Below, in pieces: positions 10,641 through 21,196 of a stretch of DNA of 64,000 nt; position 1 is the stretch's first letter; each line of letters starts with the position of its first letter. The position numbers and the translations under genes were made by a program. The notes under the pieces are model-generated. The model was not told where the DNA came from, ran no database searches, and was given only the letters and a program-made list of their open reading frames with translations. Source of the DNA: Phymatolithon calcareum (taxonomy: Eukaryota; Rhodophyta; Florideophyceae; Hapalidiales); NCBI GenBank assembly GCA_977006965.1, contig OZ345374.1, positions 248,001-312,000 of the forward strand, in the 5' to 3' direction.

Positions 10641-10719
10641 CGTATGTGCGCATAAGAATTGCGTTTTTCGAATAAAGGTTTACCATTCTTTATGAGAGCC
10701 CTCAGTCTCATTCGAAAGA

Positions 10720-10829
10720 TGCATCGGAAGAACAACATTCTTACCTGTTCCTTTTGTGGGCTTGCAGCTAGCAGCTAGCAGCAACAAGCCCACAAAAGGA
10801 ACAGGTAAGAATGTTGTTCTTCCGATGCA
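10720..10829. repeat. Perfect hairpin, 45-bp arms, 20-nt loop
   Basis: Positions 10720-10764 and 10785-10829 are exact reverse complements. The loop carries two copies of 'cagctag'. If transcribed it would fold as a long perfect hairpin. It may be a recent inverted duplication, a small foldback element or a small-RNA precursor; nothing in the sequence decides between them. Confidence 0.9.
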
Positions 10830-12000
10830 CAATGATTGTGACTTTAGCGGTAAAAACTGACCACCTGCCTGTACGATGCTCTGGCTATCACAAAATGTGA
10901 AGGGGGCAGCTCATATCGCAATCAATGTCACCATCAATGCCCATAGTTTTACTCGATTTGATGATGAGCAAGTTGATCTAAACCAAGTTGCTTCTCTGCC
11001 TCTCACGTGAGTGAAGTGGTAAATCTTCTATCGCAATCAGTTTTACCCCGCCATACCGTATATCACCAGAGCTTTATTATATTTGATTCTACAGTTTAAC
11101 ATACAGCATGCACACATATATGTTTGTTTTCGTGCTTTGCTTACTGTACTTTTTCAAATTTGAAGTCGCCGGCCATTTGCGAGCGGTACAAACGTTAGAA
11201 TGAAAGGACTCTGTAGTGGCAATGTGAGCGAGAGAGAATGCACGGGGTTTTCGTGTTGATGCGTTTCTCAACACGTTTTAAGAAAGAGTCGGTTCCGCCA
11301 GTGATGTATGCTTGTAGCCTGCCTGTACTTGATCGACTTTGTAAGAGATTTGCAATTGTTTCTTTCTTTCTTTATTACAGGATATCTGAGTTGCACCAAG
11401 AGTACGTTACTCGACATACAGGAGGTCTCAAAAATGCTCCTGACTGGATCTATTCTGGGTACTTGCGTAACTGCTTCCCGCGAGTACTGCGCACACCACT
11501 ACACGGCGACATTCGTGTGCCCTTCGCGAAACGTAGTTCAGTTATTGCTTAGATCGACAGGTTGACATCATTGTGGCCAGTGTTCCGAAACCCTGATATG
11601 GAGAAGGGTGATCTCTGTCGCCCTTCCGCGCGCTATACTGTACAGTAGTTTCCGTACACTGTCCGATCACTCGTAGAAGCCCCCTTCCAGATAATCAACG
11701 GAGAACCTGAGTCAAGCAATTGAAACCGTGCAAGAGCTTATCCTTTCACGAAATGCCCAAGTTGCAAACCGTCGACCATGTCAATAGGCAACAAATGCAT
11801 TATGTGACAGATGCCACACATTCATACCTGTTCTCTTCATCCCTTATTCCACATGCACGACAATGCAAAAGTATCCAACGATGCTTCGTGCAACGGGAAG
11901 AAAATCCTGCACCTAGATTACTCTCAACATCAAAAATTTCAGCAGGTCCAGCCATAAGACAGCAGTGAGAAGTTAAATTAAGTCCCAGTAGCGCACATGA

Positions 12001-12669
12001 CTACGTCTTGGGTGATATCCCTGCGACTATTTCCGCCAAAACGCGATCGATAGCAGCATCATTTCTCACTGTCCTGCACCACATCAACCCCTCACTCTTC
12101 CTCGGTGCGCGGAAAAGTCGAGCCGTGCTCCGGATAATGCCAACGGAGCGCTGACCGGGAGGCAACGTCGGATGATCCACTCTCTTATTGACTCGGTCAA
12201 TGCAAACCCGTAGCGAAATCGCAAACACAACAGCGCCCACAATGCAGTTAAGCTTTTCAGCGATGTCTATCCAATGTGAACGCTGCTCCTCGTTAAAGTT
12301 ACATCGATCTATAACCACCGAAACGCCACGCCGTAGCAATGCAACCGCTTCTCTTTCGCAATTCCAACGTGTCTGTCCATTCTTGTCCTGGGATACAATG
12401 GACCATGCCTCCGGCGTTAGTCGAGAGGCAAATGTGCTTTTTCCAGAGCCCTGTATGCCCACAAGAATAACCACTTGCGGTTTCTCGACACGTTGCACGG
12501 GGCCGCCAGAAGTGAGCTCCCTTTCAGGGCTGCGTTCTGATTCGGTAATTTTCTCTTGCTTCTGCTGCTTGCTCTGCACGGGACTCTCCTCGGCTGTATG
12601 CACCCGCTTTCTCATCGGATTTCTCTTGGATACCTCACGGGAAGGGCCTGTCCGACCGCGGCATCGCAT
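12001..12669 (-). CDS. P-loop polynucleotide-kinase-like protein (AAA_33 type)
   Basis: The protein has a basic, Lys/Glu-rich N-terminal tail of about 65 residues and then a P-loop kinase fold. The Walker A is VILVGIQGSGKSTFASRL. The stretch VVIDRCNFNEEQRSHW matches the kinase 'R-N-F' segment of aprataxin-like and PNKP-like proteins, and a later Arg-rich lid segment (STARLFRAPRKSEG) follows. The family phosphorylates nucleic-acid 5' ends or related small substrates; the exact substrate is not visible. I start at the ATG at 12669 because the 35 codons upstream in frame (to 12774) are hydrophobic and unlike the rest; the ATG at 12615 is also possible. It is a single frame without introns, so a host gene is likely. 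Confidence 0.75.
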   Translation of the reverse strand: MRCRGRTGPSREVSKRNPMRKRVHTAEESPVQSKQQKQEKITESERSPERELTSGGPVQRVEKPQVVILVGIQGSGKSTFASRLTPEAWSIVSQDKNGQTRWNCEREAVALLRRGVSVVIDRCNFNEEQRSHWIDIAEKLNCIVGAVVFAISLRVCIDRVNKRVDHPTLPPGQRSVGIIRSTARLFRAPRKSEGLMWCRTVRNDAAIDRVLAEIVAGISPKT

Positions 12670-12774
12670 TGAATAGCACTGTAGACCAGGGAATTTATTA
12701 ATATGCGGATCGGGAACAGCCCAAACCTCCCCAAGATTATACTGTAGTAGCAATATGATACTGTACTGTAGCAT

Positions 12775-13141
12775 TCATTGATGAATTGTGACCTAAAATC
12801 ATGATTTGGGATGCAAGGAGTCTCAAATTTTGAAAAAGACAGAGAATACGAGCTAGTACGTACTTCGCGATCATCGCAGCAACGATGTATTCACAGTTAG
12901 CCGAAGGACTATCTGATAAGACTTACCATTTGAACAAATTTTTCGGGTTTTATAGACTACCCCAATCTTAAACGTGATTTAAACATCGTCCGAGCGAAGA
13001 GACGATCTTGATCCCATCATGTGATGTAACGAAAATCGATCAAGCTCGGCCGTGGAACCTTCGCCGCGTTCTTGTCTTCCTTTCGTCATACCTTTCACTA
13101 GAAATTTATAAACAATTGACCACACAATATCGTTTGCAATC
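12775..13141. other. Intergenic, no gene recognised
   Basis: Contains 'tactgta'-type small palindromes near 12755 and no supported gene. Confidence 0.4.
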
Positions 13142-14452
13142 CTACAAAGTGCGAACGGTCCACAGAGCGCGATTCCTTGTCCGAAGCGCGCACTCCATGC
13201 GGGCAACATCTGCGGCATTCACAGCCGTGTCCACGGCAGCATGCTGCGTTACCTTGAGCCCCTCAAGAAACTCGATGTGCTCACCGCACACGCCCTTGAA
13301 GTTCAGGGGAATCTCCATATCAATCGTGCAGGCACGGCCGACACAGAAGTCGGACATATACATGAGTTTGCCCTCATGCTCCACAATATGCGATGCAGAT
13401 GCGCACAATCGGGAGCCTTCGGATGCATAGCAGTGCATCTGCACACGCTTCACAGAGGAGAAAAGACGGAGCGGATGAATTTGCATGCGATGCACGGGAC
13501 GGAGCAATCCCTTGAGTGTGACACCGGCACGATGCGAGGAAGAACCAATACAGATAGGTACTGTCGCTGGGGGGGTCGGACTGAGATTCGGAGAGACGTT
13601 GGAACTAGATGCATTGACATCAGTATTCGGCGCCGGTGCGGACGCGGAAGGTGTGGCGGAGGCGGAGGTGGCAGGTAGCGCGGAGGTGGGCGGGATGTTC
13701 GGACTGCGTGTTGCAGTCGGGGTTTGTTTGCCATTACCCCCGGTTCCAGAAGCCGGACTGGGTGCGGGCGTCACTTTGCCATTCGACGGACCATTCGACG
13801 GACCATTCGACGGACTTGCGGTCTTGGGCTCCGTCGCGCTCACAGAGTTCTGCGGCACCGGAGTGGACCGTATGGTGGGCGGCGCGGGCGTCGGGCTCGC
13901 GGCTGGTGCAATGGCGGGAAGCGGGGCGGTGCAGACGCCCGTAACAAACCGGCCGGTGATGACAATGCGGCAGAGACCGGATTGACAATCCTTATTTGTA
14001 CGACAGGGAGCCTTTGCGTCTCCAACGACACACTTGAGGCTTTTGCAGGTCAGGCCTTCACCGCAATTGTACGGCAATTCGCATGCGGCGCCCACAACAC
14101 CTGGTTTGCACACGCGATCCATGCATGAGTTGCCGAGCGCGCATTGACGCCACATGGTGCAAATCGTACCAGGAGTGCCGAACTGGCAGATGCCGGATGT
14201 GCATGCGGTGAATGTGGAACAATCAAGCGAGGTTAGACAGGATTTGCCCAGTGCGCGCGGGGTGCAGGCTCCGCTCACGCATTTCAGGCCGATTCCGTCG
14301 CGATCGACACAGTCTGAGGCGGATTTGCACGAGCCGAGGGAGATCTGGTTGGAAATTGGTTGACGGACGGAGAACGGCAGGTATTGTACCGGCGTGGCGG
14401 TGGCGAGGGTCAGGAGGAGGAGAGAGATCGGGATAGCTTTGAGGGAAGCCAT
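13142..14452 (-). CDS. Secreted cysteine-rich protein with P/S/T-rich linker
   Basis: A 436-residue protein. Residues 1-19 are a signal peptide (MASLKAIPISLLLLTLATAT). Residues about 40-175 hold four or five short Cys modules of the form C-x4-DC ... LxC-x3-C (for example CKSASDCVDRDG and CTPRALGKSCLTSLDC), resembling Dickkopf-N/EGF-like disulphide units. A linker at about 180-305 is rich in Pro, Ser, Thr and Ala, with a threefold NGPS repeat. The C-terminal 130 residues contain five Cys and no known domain. It is probably extracellular or wall-bound; function unknown. It is one uninterrupted frame with a clear start. The final residues are less Cys-structured and could include read-in sequence. 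Confidence 0.7.
   Translation of the reverse strand: MASLKAIPISLLLLTLATATPVQYLPFSVRQPISNQISLGSCKSASDCVDRDGIGLKCVSGACTPRALGKSCLTSLDCSTFTACTSGICQFGTPGTICTMWRQCALGNSCMDRVCKPGVVGAACELPYNCGEGLTCKSLKCVVGDAKAPCRTNKDCQSGLCRIVITGRFVTGVCTAPLPAIAPAASPTPAPPTIRSTPVPQNSVSATEPKTASPSNGPSNGPSNGKVTPAPSPASGTGGNGKQTPTATRSPNIPPTSALPATSASATPSASAPAPNTDVNASSSNVSPNLSPTPPATVPICIGSSSHRAGVTLKGLLRPVHRMQIHPLRLFSSVKRVQMHCYASEGSRLCASASHIVEHEGKLMYMSDFCVGRACTIDMEIPLNFKGVCGEHIEFLEGLKVTQHAAVDTAVNAADVARMECALRTRNRALWTVRTL
13782..13817. repeat. Threefold 12-bp tandem repeat in coding sequence
   Basis: Three copies of 'cattcgacggac' encode the NGPS repeats in the linker of the secreted Cys-rich protein. The length is a multiple of three, so copy number can change without loss of frame. 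Confidence 0.85.
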
Positions 14453-15384
14453 TGTGGCGGGAGATCCTTCCCGTGATGGAGGATGGGATTACCTTGTTCC
14501 GGGCTGTGGTGAGTGGGGGGAAGGGCAGGCGGAAATGTGGACGGCTTTTTATAGCTGCATGGAGAGCGAACAGTGTTTCAAAACGAGTGCTCCCCACCGT
14601 AACGGCTCGGCAACGGTGGTGTTATGCGGGACAAACAGTGTTCTAATGCAGGTCCAGGGCATTCAGCAAGTGTCGGCGGTGAAGTGGGAAATTTCTGTTT
14701 TTCAAAAATAAAAAGGAGGTTGGAACGAGATCTAAACTACAGGACGTACAGTAGCTATACTGTGCATACACCGAGTGCTACAGTATACACCCGCGGCCCA
14801 GCGCAGTAGTAATTTTGACTTCGCCCCCACAATGAAGGTTTCTAATTCGTTGTGCTTCACGGGGAATACAATAATTTCACATCGTAAACGGCATTCTCTC
14901 CTGTTTTCTCATTTGTTGTCTCAAATATGAGACTGGATTACAGTCGGTTTTCGCCAATAAAAAATGTCACTCGTGCGAGATGAACGACTTGTCCACATAT
15001 TATTCGGCTTTTTGTGCTCGGAATCTTGAGATTTGCCGACGTTTGGCGACGTCGCCTAGGCCCGTTTATGCACAGTACAGCCATGGCTTGCGTAAAACCT
15101 TTTTTTTTAAAAAAGATGATCTTGTGCAGACACAAGCCATGGCTGTGTTGTGCATAAACGTTCACAGTGGGGGTTCTACAATGGTAAATTGATTTGCTGA
15201 AGTGATTAGAAAACAGGACGCTCACAGGATATGATAGCAACGACTGTCCAGATCAACGCAAAGCTGCATTATTTTTCCAGATCTGGGCAAACTATTTCGA
15301 GTTCTCCTGTACGCCTCATGCTTGGTATGCACCCAGTATAGTTCAGTAATTTCATGCGTACACCATGGCCAGTAAAGGCATCTG
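14453..15384. other. Upstream region of secreted protein; no gene recognised
   Basis: Probable promoter area of the minus-strand gene ending at 14452, then non-coding sequence with a hairpin at 15063-15160 and 'tacagta' palindromes near 14750. Confidence 0.4.
15063..15160. repeat. Inverted repeat with 28-bp arms
   Basis: 15063-15090 and 15133-15160 are inverted copies with about three mismatches, separated by an A/T-rich loop. It resembles a small MITE or old hairpin. Confidence 0.8.
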
Positions 15385-15399
15385 GTGGTGGGCGCCGTG

Positions 15400-15894
15400 A
15401 TGCAGCTGACAAGCGCAGGACAAGCAAAACTTGATGTTTGTAGACTGACTGTTACCGAAGCTGGAATCGTGCTCAAGCTTCAGAATCCTTGCATTATTGA
15501 TACAGTAGTTATCATCAGTGCGTCTCGTCATGCGCAAGAGATGGCCGTGATCTCCTATGATGGTCACGTCTTGATGCAGGTCTTCACATTGGGAGACCGC
15601 GTTTTGACAATGCCAATCACTGAAGCTCGGTTCATGTTTAAGACGTGCCTAATTGATGAATCAGAGAGAAGGGCAAGAGTAAGTTGCTTGCGCTGGTTTG
15701 TGATTCTGTCCCGCTGCCATGTTTCTGTGACTCGTCGTCATGATGTGCGGAGCTCAATTTCATTCTTTTTGACATCAGTTCCTTCATTTCCATTCCCGCA
15801 TTTACCTTTATCACGCACTTTCACGGGTGCTACTGATGAGCAGACAGAATCGATTAGAGGCAACATTCTGCCGACCTCACGCTCCTGCACTTAG
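15400..15894 (+). CDS. Hypothetical ORF, 164 aa, weakly supported
   Basis: Open frame from the ATG at 15400. The first half alternates hydrophobic strands (CRLTVTEAGIVLKLQNPCII, VVIISASRHAQEMAVISYDG), which could be a beta-rich domain; the second half is basic and Ser/Phe-rich. No family recognised and no neighbouring signal supports expression. It may be chance. Confidence 0.2.
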   Translation: MQLTSAGQAKLDVCRLTVTEAGIVLKLQNPCIIDTVVIISASRHAQEMAVISYDGHVLMQVFTLGDRVLTMPITEARFMFKTCLIDESERRARVSCLRWFVILSRCHVSVTRRHDVRSSISFFLTSVPSFPFPHLPLSRTFTGATDEQTESIRGNILPTSRSCT

Positions 15895-16141
15895 GATGGA
15901 TATGTAGTGATTTATTTAAAAGCTCCCAACGCCTCACATAGGAGTAACAGGGCTAGTTTTCGAACGGTTTTCTAATGTAGCGTAGTCTGGTCACTCATGA
16001 CCTTCACTTAGGCTGCCCAACCTCACTTTGGGGTCTTCATGAGCGCAAGGAGCGTCACAACTTGTCGCTTCGCAATGTGCGCATTGTACCCCACCACGCA
16101 TGTGTCCCTCATCTCTCAATGATGGTAAAGAAACACAGTGA

Positions 16142-16169
16142 CCGAAACTGCCCAGCAGGGCAGTTTCGG
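16142..16169. repeat. Perfect hairpin, 12-bp arms
   Basis: ccgaaactgccc, loop agca, then the exact complement. No U-tract follows, so it is not a bacterial-type terminator. Confidence 0.85.
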
Positions 16170-16336
16170 CCATAGACGATGGTCATTCCGCGCGAAAGCT
16201 GCGCCCTGCCGCGACCCGCATTTCATCCTCAGGCGAAGTCAAACCGTCCCCTCTTAAGTGTTGACGCTTTATCCCACTCAGGGGAACGGTCACGGCCTTA
16301 CGTGTATTCTTCACAAGGCCGCGGCGAACATATGTG

Positions 16337-16424
16337 TTCGAATTCAAATGCAATCATGCACCTGAGTTACGGTTAACATACATGTCAATCGTCACTCAGG
16401 TGCATGACTGTATTTGAATTTGAA
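16337..16424. repeat. Inverted repeat with about 35-bp arms
   Basis: 16337-16371 pairs with 16390-16424 with a few mismatches around the core atgcacctgagt. Likely a small foldback or MITE remnant. Confidence 0.8.
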
Positions 16425-16950
16425 CCCTCGTGGCGACCCGTTGGGATGCCCCCCTCGTTTACGAGATATATTCCTCAGTCCAGAGTCTCAGACCACAGCC
16501 GCGCACGTGTCCGGCTCGGTACTTCTGCTGCCTGATTAGCGGAAGAGAATCTTGAGAGGCACCAACGGTGGGGTTCGTTCTCCACATAAGACTCAATAGC
16601 TGAGAACATTTAGGTTCGATTTAGGTCCAGGTTCGGTCAGCAATCGGTACAAGTTCACGTGTCCAAATGGCGGAACTACTAGCACTGAAAAAATTATAGC
16701 CTTTAATACTCCATCCACTCGAAACGGTTACTCTCTGAGCATATTAGCAGCGAGCAAGGCCGTATAGTCCAGTCTAGATTGACGTCCTCTAATATGATCT
16801 AGCTTACTTGCACGCTTTCCCACGCTTCCCGTTCGTCCCGTCATAGAGAAGGCTGCTTCTTGGGACGCCGCATCGCCGGGCAAACCTAATTTCCACTCGT
16901 TTCGAGGAGGGCTGCTCTCCTGTTTGAGACGTTTAGCATACGCGAATGCC

Positions 16951-16958
16951 TATATAAG
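16951..16958 (+). promoter_or_regulatory. TATA box
   Basis: The sequence tatataag lies 123 bp upstream of the ATG at 17081, in a C/T-rich leader, and fits a TATA box for that gene. Confidence 0.6.
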
Positions 16959-17080
16959 GCGGTGTCCCCTTCCCTCACCCCACTGCCAGTCCGGTCTTCA
17001 GCGGACCCGCTCAGCAGTCACTTTCTCCTCACCCTTCGCCACACGGTACCCATTCCTCCGCCACCGCCGCCCATCGCGCG

Positions 17081-17842
17081 ATGAGCGGCCACCGTCAAGC
17101 TTCATCCAGCAACGGGCGCGCGGCACTGAGGGATGCCTTGGAGCGTTTGTCGATTCTCGCCCAAGAAATCGCAACCTATGCTGCAGAGAAGTCGTCCGAT
17201 GAAGACCAGGGTGCATCGGAGTCGGGCTCCGACGCCAACGACACTATCGTGAGCAACTCCGCCAGCAGTGATCAAGATGCAGGTGCTACAAGTTCTGCGA
17301 GCAGCGATCATGGAAGCGGGAACGACTCGGATTCAGTTGTGACCGCCACCAGTTTCTCCGCCTTTGAAGGACGCTACCTTTGCTGCAGGCACAGGTGGGT
17401 GCTCCACTTCGACTCGCGCTGTGCCAACTGTGATGAGTTTCCGATAGTTGGCACTCGCCATCAGGCCGTCGGGAACAAGGATGTCAACGTATGCGGCGAT
17501 TGCGTCGGCAGTGCTATATGGCACAGTCATGAAGGAATGTTCGTGTCGTATGAGGCTCCTTGGGATGCGTTCGGGGAAGAGGGTCGACTCGTTCCGAAAG
17601 CACCTTTGTCCCCGGGCGACCGGGGATTTGGTGTGTATTATTTACAGAACGTTCTCACTAACTTGAGGTTTATGAACATCGAGGATACCGACAAGCAGGT
17701 GGGTGTTTATGGTGCGCACACTGCGGCAGCGATTGTGTCGTTTGCAAACTCCTATATGAAGAATATCATCACGGCCGGCCATAATGGAGGCTACGATGAT
17801 ATGGTCGAGAATTATCTTATCCTGCACGTCGCTCGTCAGTAG
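17081..17842 (+). CDS. ZZ-like zinc finger and peptidoglycan-binding-like domain protein
   Basis: A 253-residue protein. Residues 1-95 are low-complexity and acidic/Ser-rich (SSDEDQGASESGSDAND). Residues about 100-160 hold a zinc-finger-like block with paired Cys and His: CCRHRW, then CANCDEFPIVGTRHQ and VCGDC, resembling a ZZ finger in the 'C-x2-C-x2-PIxGxR' spacing. Residues about 180-235 (GDRGFGVYYLQNVLTN, then QVGVYGAHTAAAIVSFANSY) match the peptidoglycan-binding-1 helical module pattern of LQ-x2-L ... GxxGxxTxxAVxxF. There is no signal peptide. The pairing is unusual and the role unknown. A good TATA box lies upstream and the frame is unbroken. Confidence 0.7.
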   Translation: MSGHRQASSSNGRAALRDALERLSILAQEIATYAAEKSSDEDQGASESGSDANDTIVSNSASSDQDAGATSSASSDHGSGNDSDSVVTATSFSAFEGRYLCCRHRWVLHFDSRCANCDEFPIVGTRHQAVGNKDVNVCGDCVGSAIWHSHEGMFVSYEAPWDAFGEEGRLVPKAPLSPGDRGFGVYYLQNVLTNLRFMNIEDTDKQVGVYGAHTAAAIVSFANSYMKNIITAGHNGGYDDMVENYLILHVARQ

Positions 17843-18913
17843 ATGTAGTTTAAATGTCTGTCTCGTATTGATGGGTCTACCTTCGATACCTCTTGGTACC
17901 ATGAGTAAACGCACAATGATACCACATTGTTCAATGGAGTATGACTTACGCACTAAGCAATAGTTTTGTTTTCAGATTAGGTTTAGCCTACAGATCTTTG
18001 TCAATCTCGACTGCTTTCCTAAATTGCACATCATTTGCTTTACGATAACGATGCGCACATTCAGATTTCTTGTTCTGTCATTCACGCCTCCGAGCACGAC
18101 CCAGGATCCCCGGAGTAAGTGCAAGGCGAGGCGTCTTGCGAGGGGAACCAAAGAGGTACAGAAAGCACTCAAGGGCTTGGTTGCTCTTCCCCAAACTCGG
18201 GATGATTCTTCGACCCTGCCTCTTCGGCTGCAGCGTTGTATCCACTCTTCTTGACACCTGCGAGTCCTGAAAGGTGACCGAGCAAATCAGACGTATTCTG
18301 AACTTATGGTCACTCTTCACGTCGCCTTGCCTGCCTAATACTGCCCGCGAAAGGACTGAAAACGTGCGATTAGATGGCATACAATTGAATCGGAATGCGG
18401 AGAAATGCGCACGATTCTAGGATACCCGGAAGTATTCACTACTTCACAGTGCCTTTGGCCTGGGCATGCAGCACATTTGTTCGGCAGGCGCATCGCGATT
18501 GGCGGCACCGGTGCGAAAGGGCAACAAGAACACGCTCTCGGGCGTTGTTGTATGCAGGAATTGCCGGACGGCCGACAGGAAAGAAGTTGAGATACTGTAG
18601 TCGGTCGATCGAGTGAATATGATGGTTTTTTTACCTGGTGCGCCTGATGGCAAAGCTCTCGGGCTCAGTAAGAATTTTGGTGAAAGTGACCAACTTGAAG
18701 TTGAGTCCTACAGTTACTACCCCTCATTATCATGTTTGCCTTCTTGACAGAATTAAACATAATCTAATCCACTGCGTGAATGCATTGAAAAGCCATAACT
18801 AAGTTGGACCAATCCACATCGTATTCGTGAATAGTTGAGACACCCCGCAAATGCTTGGCAATCGGAATTGAATGAACATTAAACTACGCAGTTGCATTCC
18901 TTGTTAGCATTTC
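17843..18913. other. Intergenic, no gene recognised
   Basis: Open frames here are short and overlap on both strands without recognisable similarity. Confidence 0.4.
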
Positions 18914-19495
18914 CTACAATGTGAAGGCAACCCTTGTCTTCCCTGTAAGTAACGGTGTCTTATTCTCCCTTAACGAGCAGTAGTGAACGACATGGCGAAT
19001 CCTTGTACCCCGTGCTACCATTTTCCGGCATAGATGACATTTCCACTGATTGCCTTCAAACCGTGCATCGTTGTGAACTGCTTCCTTATCCCGCATCGTT
19101 AGGAGCTCCAAGTCCGTTTTGGGTGTCCTACCCTGTAGTGTCTGACAGGTGATGGACCGAAGATGCTGGCGCAGATTCTCCGATGTAGAGAAGAATCCCG
19201 CACGAGGAAGTTTCCCGCAATGAAAACAGGAACGCTGCTTGCGAGTATGGACGGCGAGAGCATCCTGAGTCATTGCCACTTTTCCTGGACAACCGATCTT
19301 GCATGGACAAGGGCGAAGGCACGAAGCTTCTACTTCGTCGCCAGACCTGTTTTTCGGAGTAGAGAAAAGGTGCTTGGAAAGTAGGAGCGTGATAGCAATT
19401 ACACAGAATAGAACTACAACTCCCTTCTCCATTGTATACATCGACTTTGAGATTTGAATGCATGCATCTCCTTCCTGGATACTCTCCATAGCCAT
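18914..19495 (-). CDS. Predicted single-pass membrane protein with zinc-finger-like motifs
   Basis: A 193-residue frame from a clear ATG. One hydrophobic segment (VVVLFCVIAITLLL, about residues 26-40) would anchor it in a membrane. The rest is basic with Cys/His pairs: CFHCGKLPRAGFF with a later H-x5-C, and CHLCRKMVARGTRIRHVVHY, which resembles a C2H2-type finger. No family assignment. Function unknown; it may act in protein or nucleic-acid binding on the cytosolic side. Confidence 0.5.
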   Translation of the reverse strand: MAMESIQEGDACIQISKSMYTMEKGVVVLFCVIAITLLLSKHLFSTPKNRSGDEVEASCLRPCPCKIGCPGKVAMTQDALAVHTRKQRSCFHCGKLPRAGFFSTSENLRQHLRSITCQTLQGRTPKTDLELLTMRDKEAVHNDARFEGNQWKCHLCRKMVARGTRIRHVVHYCSLRENKTPLLTGKTRVAFTL

Positions 19496-19789
19496 TTCCT
19501 TATATGATCTTCTGTATATGGCCTGAAAAGAGTATGGGGAGGTTTAGCCTAGAGAGATGGGGTGCATTTTATGAGGCTAGGCTCGACCGAAAGCATAGGT
19601 TGCAAATCCTCTATGATTACCACCTACACTGTAATAAAAGACAAGCTAAAACTTGGAACTCATCCTGGAACTTCCAAGAACCAGGTCAGGTTTTCCGAGG
19701 ATGAAACATGCTCCATGCTTGATGCAGTGCTTGACCCGGGAGGTAAAACGCGTACGTTGGAAGCCCTTTTTTCTCAAGGGGATAAAGCA
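19496..19789. other. Intergenic, no gene recognised
   Basis: No supported feature; it lies where the third GH113 exon would be expected if the neighbouring pseudogene were complete, but no such exon is present. Confidence 0.4.
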
Positions 19790-20330
19790 ATATGAATATT
19801 TGCTGCGTATGCCAAGTCGTTCCAATAGACGCGACGAGCACATTTGATGATGTAGCGTCAGACCTCCTCATTTTCTTTGCCTATCATGGTGTTGCTGTAT
19901 TCGGATCCCACAACAAAAAGGTCGACATCCTCTTCGTTGGCAATCTTGACGTAAACTGTGTAGCGCCATTTGGGTCGACCAGGAATCTGCATGTCAAGGA
20001 AGCAGGAAGAACATGAGTCAGAAACAGGTAACAAGAAGAGAAAGGATGCAGATTTCTGATACGAAAGTGGTATGAAGACGTACAAAACCACGCCAAGTAT
20101 GGCGATCAATTTCAATTAAGGGCTTGAAGAAAACCTTCACGCCCTGCTCCTTCATCATACGAATTTGATAACGAATGGAGTCATCATCGGTCTCCTCGCG
20201 ATATGTCCAAGCGCGAGCATTTTTCATTTTCACGTCCGCTGAGATGTGCGCATAGTTGACACCGTTCTTCTTCATAGTCTGGAGGGATTCGTTCGCAGAC
20301 GAATGGCTGCCCCATACGTCATGTCCGGTT
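19790..20330 (-). pseudogene. Truncated copy of the GH113-like glycosidase
   Basis: Matches exons 2 and 3 and intron 1 of the gene at 5011-6502. It has the GVNYAHISA and EQGVKVFFKPLIEID stretches, a GTAxxT-like boundary after WRGF, the IPGRPKWRYTVYV exon start and a VDLFVVGSEY acid/base segment. A small in-frame loss removes the PFIVTM part and the frame breaks soon after. The exon with the nucleophile Glu (IAEVG) and the signal peptide are absent. It is a partial duplicate that cannot encode active enzyme. Confidence 0.85.
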
Positions 20331-21060
20331 CTCTATCCGTTCCAACAACGCAGAAGTTCCTTTGCTGCGTGTGGTCGCGCACATTGCAAAATTGAAAGAA
20401 ACTGTATATAGCGAACACGTGCTTCCATAACGACTGGTGTTGATATTGTAACATGTCTATCAGCCACTGTATAGTATTGCCCATGCTGACAATGCCGTTT
20501 CCAATAGAATTTTGTACGCTTTTGTTGAGGTCCAACGCCCTATATAACCCAAATTTATAATAGTTTTCCAGTCGGAGGCAGAGTTCACCCTTCTCAAGCC
20601 TCATCGACATCTCCACTAAAGCATTACATTCACCTTCATCAAACCGCTACGCTCTTCATTATCATTTTTCAAGTTCCGCAACATCGACCGCAAGGTTCTG
20701 TGGGCGGAGACTACCGCACTGCTGACAAGTGAGGCACAACACGAGAGTATCTGTCTTTCTCTGCAGCGCAGTGTGTTCGATAGGCCACCTTTTTCGAAGT
20801 TTGATTTGTTTTCGAATCGGCTATTATTCAAAGTTACCAGTTTCCGAAATTGACTTCGCAGTGCAAATACTCACCGTCATCATTTAATGAGGAAGGTAGC
20901 GCGTGTGGACACTGCACTTGTCGAGGATTTGGCCAGCGGCATAGACGGGAATGTAATCGAGTCTTAAGACGGCCTCTCAAACTTCTATTCGTAATTCCTG
21001 TATACCGCTTCAAGGAGTCGACCGGCAGAGCAGGGAAAAGCGCGCTTGTGCCTCACCAAA
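20331..21060. other. Intergenic, no gene recognised
   Basis: Upstream part of the glycosidase duplicate fades out near 20330. The rest has no supported gene. Confidence 0.35.
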
Positions 21061-21196
21061 ATGTGCGAGACAAAACCGAATAAGAAAACTCTTCCCGAAA
21101 CTTCAAACTTTGCACTTAATCCTCCAACCGCTCCGCAGACGACTGGTGGTACATTGAAATGCGCGGATGCTGTATTCGTCCCACCAGTAAACAGGC

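Larger units (their letters stand above)
10248..12000. other. Intergenic region with palindromes; no gene recognised
   Basis: Apart from the two palindromes listed separately, I see only short open frames without similarity. The stretch at 11230-11550 has a 104-codon open frame that does not look like a known protein. Confidence 0.4.
15895..16950. other. Intergenic with hairpins; no gene recognised
   Basis: No supported gene. Holds the two hairpins listed at 16142 and 16337 and the upstream region of the gene at 17081. Confidence 0.4.

Noticed and set aside
13485-13985. Gly-rich plus-strand ORF
   Set aside because: Antisense to the Pro/Ser/Thr linker of the secreted Cys-rich protein.
16142-16169. 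Rho-independent terminator
   Set aside because: Perfect stem but no T-tract, and the context is eukaryotic.
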